From the NCBI GenBank assembly GCA_001298575.1, contig LJCV01000287.1:1-43372 (forward strand): 43,372 nt of DNA, read 5' to 3'. This document shows positions 26,235-34,281 of the stretch, one piece after another. Each line of letters starts with the position of its first letter. The first letter of the stretch is position 1. Source of the DNA: Actinobacteria bacterium OK074 (GTDB lineage: Bacteria > Actinomycetota > Actinomycetes > Streptomycetales > Streptomycetaceae). The notes under the pieces are model-generated. The model made no database searches, was not told the DNA's origin, and worked only from the letters and a program-made list of their open reading frames with translations. The translations under genes were made by a program, and so were the position numbers.

Positions 26235-26945
26235 ATGCCGCAGGTGTTCGTCCAGGGGAAGGCCGTCGACTCGTATCCGGTGCGCGCGCCCGAGGCGCGG
26301 CGCGGGGCGGTGCGGCGGGTCACCGAGGTGGGTGAGGCGGTGCTGCGTCGGCCCGCGCGGGCGGTCACCGCGGCGGAGTTCGGGACGGCGGAGCTGGCCG
26401 CGCTCGTCGACGACATGTTCCTCACCATGTACGTCGCGGACGGGTGCGGGCTCGCGGCGAACCAAGTGGACGTCGGTCTGCGGCTGTTCGTGTACGACTG
26501 CCCCGACGAGGACGGGAACCGGCACGTGGGGCACATCGCCAACCCCGTGCTCGATCCGCCGGACGGCGGCCCCCGGCGGCTGCTCGACGAACCCGAGGGG
26601 TGTCTGTCCGTGCCGGGGGCCTGGAAGGAGGTACCGCGGGCCGATCGGGCGGTGGTGCGGGGGTTCGACCTGGACGGCCGCGATCTGGTGATCGAGGGGC
26701 AGGGGTACTTCGCGCGGTGCCTTCAGCACGAGACGGACCACTGTGACGGGCAGGTGTACGTGGACCGGTTGGGGGCCCGGGACCGGCGGGACGTACTGCG
26801 GCAGGCCGCCGAGCTGCGGGAAGGGGTGTTCGCCCGGCGGGCGGCCAAAGAAGCCGAACTGGCGGCCGAAGAGGCAGAGCTCGCCGCCAAAGAAGCCGAA
26901 CTGGCCGCCGACGCCGAGGAAGCCGAACTCGCCGTCGAGGGATGA
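26235..26945 (+). CDS. def: Peptide deformylase with repeated Glu/Ala tail
   Basis: A 236-residue metalloenzyme that removes the formyl group from nascent proteins. The three family motifs are present: GCGLAANQ (70-77), EGCLSVP (121-127, metal Cys123) and QHETDH (164-169, metal His165 and His169, catalytic Glu166). After residue 203 there is a tail of about 33 residues built from an Ala/Glu heptad-like unit (EAELAAK, EAELAAE), encoded by near-identical DNA repeats. Streptomyces usually have several def genes; this one, tied to a dedicated regulator, is probably an accessory copy. Confidence 0.92.
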   Translation: MPQVFVQGKAVDSYPVRAPEARRGAVRRVTEVGEAVLRRPARAVTAAEFGTAELAALVDDMFLTMYVADGCGLAANQVDVGLRLFVYDCPDEDGNRHVGHIANPVLDPPDGGPRRLLDEPEGCLSVPGAWKEVPRADRAVVRGFDLDGRDLVIEGQGYFARCLQHETDHCDGQVYVDRLGARDRRDVLRQAAELREGVFARRAAKEAELAAEEAELAAKEAELAADAEEAELAVEG

Positions 26946-26950
26946 GCGGC

Positions 26951-26968
26951 CGCGCCCCGAGGGGCGCG
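26951..26968. terminator. Hairpin after def
   Basis: CGCGCCC, loop CGAG, GGGCGCG: a perfect 7-bp stem (8 with the next pair) five bases after the def stop. This GC hairpin is of a kind scattered between Streptomyces genes. Confidence 0.5.
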
Positions 26969-26979
26969 GGGCTGTTTCC

Positions 26980-27060
26980 GCATCCGCGCCCCCGACGGAG
27001 CGCTACGCATCCGCGCCCCCGACGGAGCGCTACGCATCCGCGCCCCAAGCGGAGCGCTAC
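26980..27060. repeat. Three tandem copies of a 27-bp repeat
   Basis: Copies at 26980-27006, 27007-27033 and 27034-27060. The first two are identical and the third differs at two bases. Each contains GCATCCGCGCCCC and GGAGCGCTAC. The last copy covers the stop codon of the reductase gene on the minus strand. There are no spacers between copies, so this is not a CRISPR. Confidence 0.9.
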
Positions 27061-28358
27061 GCCTTCGGTGCCACCTTCGACAGCCCGTTGATCAGCCGGT
27101 CCATCGCGTCCCCGCCCGTCGGGTCCGTCAGGTTGGCGAGGAGTTTGAGGGTGAACTTCATCAGAAGGGGGTGGGTCAGGCCGCGTTGGGCGGCGATCTG
27201 CATGACCTTGGGGTTGCCGATCAGTTTTACGAAGGCCCGGCCCAGCGTGTAGTAGCCGCCGTAGGTGTCCTTGAGGACGCGCGGGTAGCGCTGGAGGGCG
27301 AGTTCGCGCTGGCCGGGGGTCGCGCGCGCGTGGGCCTGGACGATGACGTCGGCGGCGATCTGGCCGGACTCCATCGCGTAGGCGATGCCCTCGCCGTTGA
27401 ACGGGTTGACCAGGCCGCCCGCGTCACCCACCAGGAGCAGGCCCTTGGTGTAGTGCGGTTGACGGTTGAAGGCCATCGGCAGCGCCGCGCCGCGGATCGG
27501 GCCCGTCATGTTGTCCGGCGTGTAGCCCCAGTCCGCCGGCATGGACGCGCACCACGCCTTCAGCACCTCGCGCCAGTCCAGTTCCTTGAAGGAGTCCGAG
27601 GTGTTCAGCACGCCCAGGCCGACGTTGGAGGTGCCGTCGCCCATGCCGAAGATCCAGCCGTAGCCGGGCAGCAGGCGGTCCTCGGCGCCGCGGCGGTCCC
27701 ACAGTTCCAGCCAGGACTCCAGGTAGTCGTCCTCGTGGCGCGGGCTGGTGAAGTACGTGCGCACCGCGACGCCCATCGGGCGGTCCTCGCGGCGGTGCAG
27801 CCCCATCGCCAGGGACAGCCGGGTGGAGTTGCCGTCGGCCGCGACCACGAGCGGGGCGTGGAAGGTGACCTCGCGCTTCTCCTTCGAGTCGGCGTCGCCG
27901 AGCTTCGCGTGGACGCCGGTGATCCGGCCGGTGCGGTCGTCGAGGATGGGCGCGCCGACGTTGCAGCGCTCGTACAGGCGGGCGCCCGCCTTCTGCGCCT
28001 GGCGGGCGAGTTGCTCGTCGAAGTCGTCGCGCTTGCGGACCAGGCCGTAGTCGGGGAAGGAGGCGAGTTCGGGCCAGTCCAGTTGCAGCCGTACGCCGCC
28101 GCCGATGATCCGCAGGCCCTTGTTGCGCAGCCAGCCCGCCTCCTCGGAGATGTCGATGCCCATCGACACGAGCTGCTTGGTGGCGCGGGGGGTGAGGCCG
28201 TCGCCGCACACCTTCTCGCGCGGGAACGCGGTCTTCTCCAGGAGCAGCACGTCGAGCCCGGCCTTGGCCAGGTAGTACGCGGTGGTGGAACCGGCTGGCC
28301 CGGCCCCGACGACGATCACATCGGCGGTGTGTTCGGTAAGGGGCTGGGGCTCGGTCAC
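27057..28358 (-). CDS. Geranylgeranyl reductase-family flavoprotein (MenJ-like)
   Basis: A 433-residue FAD enzyme. It shows the dinucleotide loop VVGAGPAGSTTAYYLAKAG near residue 16, the family motif EKVCGDGLTPRA, and the second FAD motif GLLLVGDAGGLVNPFNGEGI near 310. The family saturates isoprenoid double bonds. Streptomyces menaquinone is partly hydrogenated, and menG lies three genes away, so reduction of the menaquinone side chain (as by mycobacterial MenJ) is the likeliest role; phytyl-like lipid reduction is the alternative. The GTG at 28358 has GGGAG before it. The frame runs further upstream through repeats that are not coding. Confidence 0.85.
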   Translation of the reverse strand: MTEPQPLTEHTADVIVVGAGPAGSTTAYYLAKAGLDVLLLEKTAFPREKVCGDGLTPRATKQLVSMGIDISEEAGWLRNKGLRIIGGGVRLQLDWPELASFPDYGLVRKRDDFDEQLARQAQKAGARLYERCNVGAPILDDRTGRITGVHAKLGDADSKEKREVTFHAPLVVAADGNSTRLSLAMGLHRREDRPMGVAVRTYFTSPRHEDDYLESWLELWDRRGAEDRLLPGYGWIFGMGDGTSNVGLGVLNTSDSFKELDWREVLKAWCASMPADWGYTPDNMTGPIRGAALPMAFNRQPHYTKGLLLVGDAGGLVNPFNGEGIAYAMESGQIAADVIVQAHARATPGQRELALQRYPRVLKDTYGGYYTLGRAFVKLIGNPKVMQIAAQRGLTHPLLMKFTLKLLANLTDPTGGDAMDRLINGLSKVAPKA

Positions 28359-28436
28359 GGCGGGTTCTCCCGAAGACTCGAAGACGACGGCGGCGGCGCC
28401 GGTGGACAACGGCAACCGCCGACGGCTGACGGGCTG

Positions 28437-28472
28437 ACGACATGGACGACATGAACGACACGGACGGCATCC
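28437..28472. repeat. Short 9-bp tandem repeat
   Basis: Four units of a 9-bp repeat (ACGACATGG, ACGACATGA, ACGACACGG, ACGGCATCC) in the region between the divergent reductase and GNAT genes. It may be decaying slippage sequence or a weak protein-binding array. Confidence 0.6.
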
Positions 28473-28587
28473 AGCGGACCGCGGGGACCCGCACCGCCGG
28501 AACATCGGCGAAAACGGCGTGCTGACCGGCGCTGGACATGGGCAGTCTATTCAGCGGTACCCACCACCCGGCTGAAGGGCTGCCCCC

Positions 28588-29169
28588 ATGACCCTCGTGA
28601 ACCCGTCCCCACCGCCGCCACCATCCCCACCGTCTCCGCCATCACGACCCGAACACCCGCTGCCCGACCGCCCGTTGCCCGACGTACGGCTGCGCGTGCC
28701 GACCGACGAGGACGCGTTCGCCTGGCACCGGGTCTTCGCCGACCCCGAGGTCATGGAGTTCCACGGCGGACGGCCCGCCGAGCTGTCCGTCTACGAGGAG
28801 TTGACCGCCCGGCAGCGGCGGCACGACGCCGAACTCGGGTTCTGCCTGTGGACCGTGCTCGACGACGAGGGGCGGGCCGCCGGCTTCACCGGGGCGCAGC
28901 CGTGGCCGCGGGCGTGGGGCCCCGCGGGCGAGATCGAGATCGGCTGGCGGCTCGGGCGGGCGTACTGGGGCCGCGGGTACGCCACCGCGGCGGCACGCAC
29001 CGCCCTCGTACGGGTACGGGCGGCGGGCGTGTCCGAGGTGGTCGCGATGGTCAGGCCGGGCAACGAGCGGTCGATCGCGGTGACGCGGCGGCTGGGGATG
29101 GACCTCGCGGAGGTGTACACGCACCCGCAGAGCGGGGAGGAGGCGCACTGCTACCGGCTCGCCCTGTAG
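28588..29169 (+). CDS. GNAT-family N-acetyltransferase
   Basis: A 193-residue acetyl-CoA-dependent transferase of the RimJ/RimL type. A Pro/Ser-rich lead of about 20 residues precedes the domain. The fold is seen in LRVPTDEDAFAWHRVFADPEV, GEIEIGWRLGRAYWGRGYATAA (the acetyl-CoA loop, near 115-135) and VRPGNERSIAVTRRLGMD. The acceptor may be a protein N-terminus or a small molecule; the sequence does not say. It is transcribed away from the reductase gene. Confidence 0.9.
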   Translation: MTLVNPSPPPPPSPPSPPSRPEHPLPDRPLPDVRLRVPTDEDAFAWHRVFADPEVMEFHGGRPAELSVYEELTARQRRHDAELGFCLWTVLDDEGRAAGFTGAQPWPRAWGPAGEIEIGWRLGRAYWGRGYATAAARTALVRVRAAGVSEVVAMVRPGNERSIAVTRRLGMDLAEVYTHPQSGEEAHCYRLAL

Positions 29170-29297
29170 CCCCCGCCTCCCCCTGCCGCCCCCTGCCTCG
29201 ACCTTGATGGCTACGCAGAGTAGTCAATTGCCGTAAAAAGACACTCAGCGCTTCCGAATGGCCCCTTCCGGCGGTTACCCTGCCAGTACCGCTGGGG

Positions 29298-29648
29298 GTG
29301 ACATCCGTGCCCATATCGCCCAGAACACCCGAAGTCCGCGTGCCGCGTCTGGTCGGCCTGATGGCCGTGGACGCGCGCGAGTCGGCCGCCCGCCGCGGCG
29401 TGCTGCTCGCCGCGGCCGACCGGCCGGACATCCACGCGACGGTCGTCGACTTCGTCATCCGTCAGTACCCGCCGCCCGACACCGAGGTGCCGCGCGGGGC
29501 CGTGGTCACCGTCTGGTTCGACTTCGGCGAGGGTGAGGGCGGCGGCGGAGCGGGCGTCCGCGAGCCACGCCGTCCGATGCCGCCCCCGGGCGGCCTGCGG
29601 CGCGAACTGCACCAGCCGGGGGACGCGTTCGAGGCCGCGGTGGGGTAG
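29298..29648 (+). CDS. Small protein with one PASTA domain
   Basis: A 116-residue protein with one PASTA-type domain (VRVPRLVGLMAVDARESAARRG, then FVIRQYPPPDTEVPRGAVVTVW) and a Pro/Gly-rich tail. PASTA domains usually sit outside the cell on kinases and penicillin-binding proteins and bind muropeptides. Here there is no membrane segment or signal peptide, so it is probably cytoplasmic. The GTG at 29298 is used; a GTG at 29307, with GGGGG eight bases before it, is as good. It faces menG convergently. Confidence 0.75.
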   Translation: MTSVPISPRTPEVRVPRLVGLMAVDARESAARRGVLLAAADRPDIHATVVDFVIRQYPPPDTEVPRGAVVTVWFDFGEGEGGGGAGVREPRRPMPPPGGLRRELHQPGDAFEAAVG

Positions 29649-29668
29649 CACCGTCCCTCCAGGAGACC

Positions 29669-29691
29669 GCCCCCAGGCAGCCGCCGGGGGC
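29669..29691. terminator. Weak hairpin between PASTA gene and menG
   Basis: GCCCCC and GGGGGC pair across an 11-base loop. It lies 20 bases after the PASTA gene and touches the menG stop. A weak candidate only. Confidence 0.3.
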
Positions 29692-30386
29692 TACTCCCCC
29701 TTGAACCCCCGGTGCAACGCCACCACCCCACCCGTCAGGTTCCGCCAGGCCACCTTCGACCAGCCCGCCTCGCGCAGGCGTCCCGCCAGCGCGGGCTGGT
29801 CGGGCCACGCGCGGATCGACTCCGCGAGGTAGACGTACGCGTCCGGGTTCGACGACACCGTACGGGCCACCGGGGGCAGCGCCCGCATCAGGTACTCGGT
29901 GTAGACCGTGCGGAACGGCGCCCACGTCGGGTGGGAGAACTCGCAGATCACGACGCGTCCGCCCGGCTTGGTGACCCGGTACAGCTCGCGCAGCGCCGCG
30001 TCCGTGTCCTGGACGTTGCGCAGTCCGAAGGAGATGGTGACGGCGTCGAACACGTCGTCCCGGAAGGGCAGCCGGGTCGCGTCGCCCGCGGTGAACGGCA
30101 GCCAGGAGTGGCGGGCCTTGCCGACCCTGAGCATGCCCAGCGAGAAGTCGCACGGCACGACGTAGGCGCCGGTGCGCGCGAAGGGCAGCGACGAGGTCGC
30201 CGTACCGGCCGCGAGGTCCAGGATCTTCTGCGCGGGCCGCGCGTCGACCGCCTTCGCGACCTCCCTGCGCCACACCCGGTCCTGGCCCAGGGACAGGACG
30301 TCGTTCGTCACGTCGTAGCGTTCCGCCACGTCGTCGAACATCGAGGCGACTTCGTGCGGCTGTTTGTTCAGGGATGCGCGGGTCAC
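29691..30386 (-). CDS. menG: Demethylmenaquinone methyltransferase
   Basis: A 231-residue UbiE/MenG enzyme that methylates demethylmenaquinone with S-adenosylmethionine, the last step of menaquinone synthesis. It shows MFDDVAERYDVTNDVLSLGQDRVWRRE cut into family motifs near residue 15, the SAM loop ILDLAAGTATSS, and ISFGLRNVQDTDAALRELYR. The product is menaquinone, the electron acceptor of the Nuo complex in this window. The GTG at 30386 has no ribosome binding site, but CACAAT ends six bases before it, so the mRNA may be leaderless. Confidence 0.93.
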   Translation of the reverse strand: MTRASLNKQPHEVASMFDDVAERYDVTNDVLSLGQDRVWRREVAKAVDARPAQKILDLAAGTATSSLPFARTGAYVVPCDFSLGMLRVGKARHSWLPFTAGDATRLPFRDDVFDAVTISFGLRNVQDTDAALRELYRVTKPGGRVVICEFSHPTWAPFRTVYTEYLMRALPPVARTVSSNPDAYVYLAESIRAWPDQPALAGRLREAGWSKVAWRNLTGGVVALHRGFKGE

Positions 30387-30401
30387 GGGCCCATTGTGGC
30401 A

Positions 30402-30438
30402 GTACGGGCCGGGCGCGTCCGAGGCGCCCGGCCCGTAC
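30402..30438. terminator. Perfect 15-bp inverted repeat upstream of menG
   Basis: GTACGGGCCGGGCGC and GCGCCCGGCCCGTAC flank a seven-base loop. It lies 24 bases beyond the end of the acyltransferase gene and 16 bases upstream of menG. It most likely ends the polysaccharide transcript before menG; an operator role is possible. Confidence 0.75.
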
Positions 30439-30462
30439 GCCGGTCCGTGCACAGCGGTGGCC

Positions 30463-31824
30463 CTACTTGGGCAGCAGCTGCGGTTTCTTCTTGGCGGCCA
30501 CGTCCTCGACCCAGCCGCACGCCACGATCGCGATGGCGATCAGGATCCAGCCGATGCCGAACATGAACCACTGGCTGCCGAGCGGGAGCCACTTCTCGAA
30601 CGCGGGCACCTTCCAGAACTGGTCGGTCAGTGGAACCGCGAGCACCAGCGCGATCTCGTGCCAGAGGTAGATCGTCACCGCGCGCTGGTTGAAGATCGTG
30701 ACCACCCGGTTGGTACGGCGGAAACGGGTCAGCCAGGCGAAGTCGATCTGGAAACGGGCCTTGAACCACATCAGCAGCATCACGAACCCCGCCGACCAGA
30801 AGGTCTGCGCGAGCGGGATCTCGTCGAGGTCGTAGGTGCCGACCTCGCCCTGGTGCGAGAAGGCGTACCAGCCGCCGTAGCCGATCGCGGCGAGCGAGAA
30901 GGCGATCACCAGCACCGGCTTCATCCGCTGGAGGACCCCGTCGCGGTGGGCGAAGCCGAGGATCCAGCAGAAGAGGAAGGTGCCGCCGTCCCACAGCGCG
31001 TTGCCGACCCGGTTGTCCGGGCCCGCCCACACGAAGTTGAGGATCAGCATCGGGGCCAGGGACAGGAACAGGACCGGGATCGGGGCCTTGCGGAACAGCC
31101 ACAGCAGCCCCGGGGAGAGCAGCACGAACCACAGGTAACAGCGCAGGTACCAGAGGATCTCCCATGCCTGCGTGCCCCAGGCGTTGCCCGGCGGGTCGCC
31201 GAGCGGGACCACCCAGAAGACGATCTGCCAGCCCGGCATCCAGTCGTGGATCAGCATCGCCAGGACGACGAAGAAGCCCCAGAACCAGAACGGCGGCAGC
31301 AGCCGGCGGAACCGGCTCTTGATCACCTTGAGCGCGGGGCGCTCCAGCGACTTCGCCATCAGGGTGCCGGCGAGGCCGAACATGATGCCCATGGAGGGGA
31401 ACACCATGCCGCACCAGGCCCACCCGAAGGTGTGGTAGGTGACGACCCGGATGAGGGCTATCGCGCGGAGGGTGTCGAAGTAGCGGTCGCGACCGGCCGA
31501 ACGGGACGCGGGTGCCGCACCTTTCGGCTGGTCGGCGGGGGCGGACTCCGGTGCCGCCACCGCCTCCTCCGCCGGCGGAGCGACCGTCCCCACCGGCGGC
31601 CCGTCCACCACCGGCAGCTCCGCCGTCTCCGGCGCGGGTGCCGCGTACGACTGCGCGTACGACTGTTGCTGCCCGTGCTGTTGACCGTGCTGGGGCCCGT
31701 ACGGCTGGTGCGGATACGGCTGTTGGGGCTGGCCGTAGCCGTACGGGCCCTGGGCGGGCTGCTGTTGGCCGGGGCCGTAGCCGTACTGCTGGCCCTGGTA
31801 GGGCTGTTGCTGGTCCCAGCTCAT
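30463..31824 (-). CDS. Membrane acyltransferase (acyltransferase 3 family) with Gln/Tyr-rich lead
   Basis: A 453-residue integral membrane protein. The first 60 or so residues are low-complexity, rich in Gln, Gly, Tyr and Pro. After an Ala/Pro linker comes the acyltransferase 3 domain: RYFDTLRAIALIRVVTYHTFG carries the family His, and about ten helices follow. Such enzymes add acetyl or succinyl groups to sugars outside the cell. Its ATG overlaps the stop of the deacetylase-glycosyltransferase gene (ATGA), so the two are translationally coupled and the likely substrate is the polymer that enzyme makes. Confidence 0.85.
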   Translation of the reverse strand: MSWDQQQPYQGQQYGYGPGQQQPAQGPYGYGQPQQPYPHQPYGPQHGQQHGQQQSYAQSYAAPAPETAELPVVDGPPVGTVAPPAEEAVAAPESAPADQPKGAAPASRSAGRDRYFDTLRAIALIRVVTYHTFGWAWCGMVFPSMGIMFGLAGTLMAKSLERPALKVIKSRFRRLLPPFWFWGFFVVLAMLIHDWMPGWQIVFWVVPLGDPPGNAWGTQAWEILWYLRCYLWFVLLSPGLLWLFRKAPIPVLFLSLAPMLILNFVWAGPDNRVGNALWDGGTFLFCWILGFAHRDGVLQRMKPVLVIAFSLAAIGYGGWYAFSHQGEVGTYDLDEIPLAQTFWSAGFVMLLMWFKARFQIDFAWLTRFRRTNRVVTIFNQRAVTIYLWHEIALVLAVPLTDQFWKVPAFEKWLPLGSQWFMFGIGWILIAIAIVACGWVEDVAAKKKPQLLPK

Positions 31825-34262
31825 CCGCCCGCACCCGCCGGCGTGCCGACCTCGCCCGTCCGCTTGAGCTTCTGCCAGCGCAGCCGGCCGCCGGTGAGAG
31901 CCGTGATGGAGGAGTGGATCAGGACCAGGTACATCATCTGGCGGTAGGCCAGTTGTTGCAGCGGAAGCATGAGCAGATACCTGTACTTCTCGCGGTCCAG
32001 GTGGAACGCGTAGGCAGCGCAGATCAGTTGGATCGCCAGCACCGCCAGCCAGGCGACCAGTGAGGCCCAGAAGTCGACGAAGATCATCGAGTAGACGGTG
32101 AAGACGTCGATCAGCGGGGCGAAGACCGGCGTGATGATCTGGAAGATCACCACCAGGGGCATGCCGACCCGGCCGAAGCGGCCCGAAGGACCCTTGTCCG
32201 TAAGGGACTTGCGGTGCTTCCAGAGCGCCTGCATGGTGCCGTAGGACCAGCGGTAGCGCTGGGACCACAGCTGCTTGAACGAAGCGGGCGCCTCGGTCCA
32301 GGCCCGGGCGTGCTCCTGGTAGACGACCCGCCAGCCCTCGCGGTGCATGGCGATGGTGATGTCGGTGTCCTCGGCGAGGGTGTCCTCGCTCATGCCGCCG
32401 ACCTGGAGCACCGCGTCGCGGCGGAACGCGCCGATCGCGCCCGGGATGGTGGGCATGCAGCGCAGCAGGTCGTACATGCGGCGGTCGAGGTTGAAGCCCA
32501 TCACGTACTCGATGTGCTGCCAGGCGCCGATGACGGTGTTGCGGTTGCCGACCTTGGCGTTGCCGGCGACCGCGCCGACCTCGGGATCGGCGAACGGCTG
32601 CACCAACTGCCGTACGGTGTCCGGCTCGAAGACGGTGTCGCCGTCCATCATCACGACGATGTCGTAACTCGCGCTGCGCACACCGTTGTTGAGGGCGGCC
32701 GGCTTGCCCGCGTTCTCCTGGCGGATGACCCGGACGTTCGTCATGCCCAGTGAGCGGGCCGCCTCGCGCGCGATCTCGGAGGTGCCGTCCGAGGAGCCGT
32801 CGTCGACGACGATGACCTCGATCGGATGGGTGCTCTTCGCCAGCGACTCAAGGGTGTTGGCGATGCACTCCTTCTCGTTGTACGCGGGCACGATCACGGT
32901 CACCGGCCGGGTGACCTCCGGACCCCAGCTGAACCGGCGTTTGTTGCGGATCTTGTAGTGCCGCCTGGCCAGGATCAGCATCATGCCGAAGCGGCCCATC
33001 ACGGCGAACCCGACCACCGCCAGTCCGGTCGCCAGCCCCGGTACGACCCACTCGGCGACCTTCACCGCCCAGATCAGGGCCCTGCCCTCGTAGAGGGTCA
33101 TGCCGGTGGCCACGCGCTGGGCGGCCTGTTGCCGGGCCTTCTTGCGCTCGGCGGCCGTCTGCCCCCCGCCGTTGCCGTTGGCGCCGGTTCCGGCGCCGCC
33201 GGTGACCGCCTGCTGGTTCACGGTTCCGGTGTCGGACGAGGTGCCGGTGCCGGTGCCCGTGGGCGGCTGGACGGGGGCCGCGCTGGGCTGGGCGCCCGCC
33301 TCGACCGTGCCCGTGGTCGTGCTCGTACTGCTCGAAGTCCCGGTCGAGGAGCCCGCGTTGGCGCTGGCCCGTGCGGCGGTGGCGTTCGCCTCGATGGCGC
33401 CGCTGACCGTGGTGAAGGTGTAGCCCGCGGCCTTCATCTTCTTGATGTAGGTGGGCAGCGCCGCCATGGTCTGGTCGCGGTTGCCGCCCGCGTCGTGCAT
33501 GAGGACGGCCGCGCCCTTGCCCTTCTTCGGCGTGGCCCACTTGATGATCTTCGAGACACCGGGCAGCTTCCAGTCGTCGCTGTCGACGTCGACGAAGACG
33601 CTGGTGTAGCCGTCCGCGCCGAGTTCCTTGTAGACCGGGTAGCTGTAGTTGTCGATCGCGTCCATCTCCGAGGAGTACGGGGCGCGGAAGAGCGTGGTGG
33701 TGATGCCCGCGGCACCGGCGAGGGCGAGCTGCGTCTGCTGCATCTCGCGGTTGATGCGGGCGGTGCTCTGGTACGACAGGTCGACGTGCGTGAAGGTGTG
33801 GATGCCGACCTCGTTGCCCTGGTCGACCATGTCCTTCACGATGTCCGGGTAGCGCGACACCATCGAGCCGACCAGGAAGAACGTGGCCGGGATGTCGTAC
33901 TTCTTGAGGATGTCGAGGACCTGCGGCGTGTAGGTCGGGTTGGGGCCGTCGTCGAAGGTGAGGACGATGGTCTTCTTGGGGATGGTCTGGGTGACGGGCT
34001 TGCCGTTGCGGAAGGTCATGATCGGCCCGCCGTTGAGTACCTTGTCGGGCACCTTGCTGGCGCTCGCGCCGTCGCGGACGCGCTGGTCGCCGCCGACCTC
34101 CGCGCGCAGGTAGCCGTCGAGCAGCATCACGCTGGTGAGCCCGAGCAGGAGCAGCAGGGCCAGGATCACCCGGGGCCGTTGCAGCGCCGCGGCCTTGCCG
34201 GCCGCGCGCTCCATACGGGTCGGGGCGCGGCGGCGGCCGCGTGAGGGAGTCGCTGTGGACAT
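31821..34262 (-). CDS. Polysaccharide deacetylase-glycosyltransferase 2 fusion (MatB-like)
   Basis: An 813-residue bifunctional membrane enzyme. One helix (32-50) anchors an external NodB-type deacetylase, about 97-290: TFDDGP (102-107), metal His155 and His159 in HTFTH, RAPY (193-196), DSDDW (227-231) and LMHD (254-257). A Ser/Thr/Gly-rich linker (300-370) and a helix (about 405-430) lead to a processive family 2 glycosyltransferase with VVDDGSSD (485-492), MMDGDT (538-543), EDTD (631-634) and QRYRW (668-672), then more helices. This layout matches MatB of Streptomyces, which makes poly-beta-1,6-N-acetylglucosamine that glues hyphae together. Polymer identity is inference. GGAGGG precedes ATG 34262. 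Confidence 0.88.
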   Translation of the reverse strand: MSTATPSRGRRRAPTRMERAAGKAAALQRPRVILALLLLLGLTSVMLLDGYLRAEVGGDQRVRDGASASKVPDKVLNGGPIMTFRNGKPVTQTIPKKTIVLTFDDGPNPTYTPQVLDILKKYDIPATFFLVGSMVSRYPDIVKDMVDQGNEVGIHTFTHVDLSYQSTARINREMQQTQLALAGAAGITTTLFRAPYSSEMDAIDNYSYPVYKELGADGYTSVFVDVDSDDWKLPGVSKIIKWATPKKGKGAAVLMHDAGGNRDQTMAALPTYIKKMKAAGYTFTTVSGAIEANATAARASANAGSSTGTSSSTSTTTGTVEAGAQPSAAPVQPPTGTGTGTSSDTGTVNQQAVTGGAGTGANGNGGGQTAAERKKARQQAAQRVATGMTLYEGRALIWAVKVAEWVVPGLATGLAVVGFAVMGRFGMMLILARRHYKIRNKRRFSWGPEVTRPVTVIVPAYNEKECIANTLESLAKSTHPIEVIVVDDGSSDGTSEIAREAARSLGMTNVRVIRQENAGKPAALNNGVRSASYDIVVMMDGDTVFEPDTVRQLVQPFADPEVGAVAGNAKVGNRNTVIGAWQHIEYVMGFNLDRRMYDLLRCMPTIPGAIGAFRRDAVLQVGGMSEDTLAEDTDITIAMHREGWRVVYQEHARAWTEAPASFKQLWSQRYRWSYGTMQALWKHRKSLTDKGPSGRFGRVGMPLVVIFQIITPVFAPLIDVFTVYSMIFVDFWASLVAWLAVLAIQLICAAYAFHLDREKYRYLLMLPLQQLAYRQMMYLVLIHSSITALTGGRLRWQKLKRTGEVGTPAGAGG

Positions 34263-34281
34263 GACGTGACTGGCCCTCCGG

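Noticed and set aside
26980..27060. CRISPR array
   Set aside because: The repeats abut with no spacers, and no cas genes are present.
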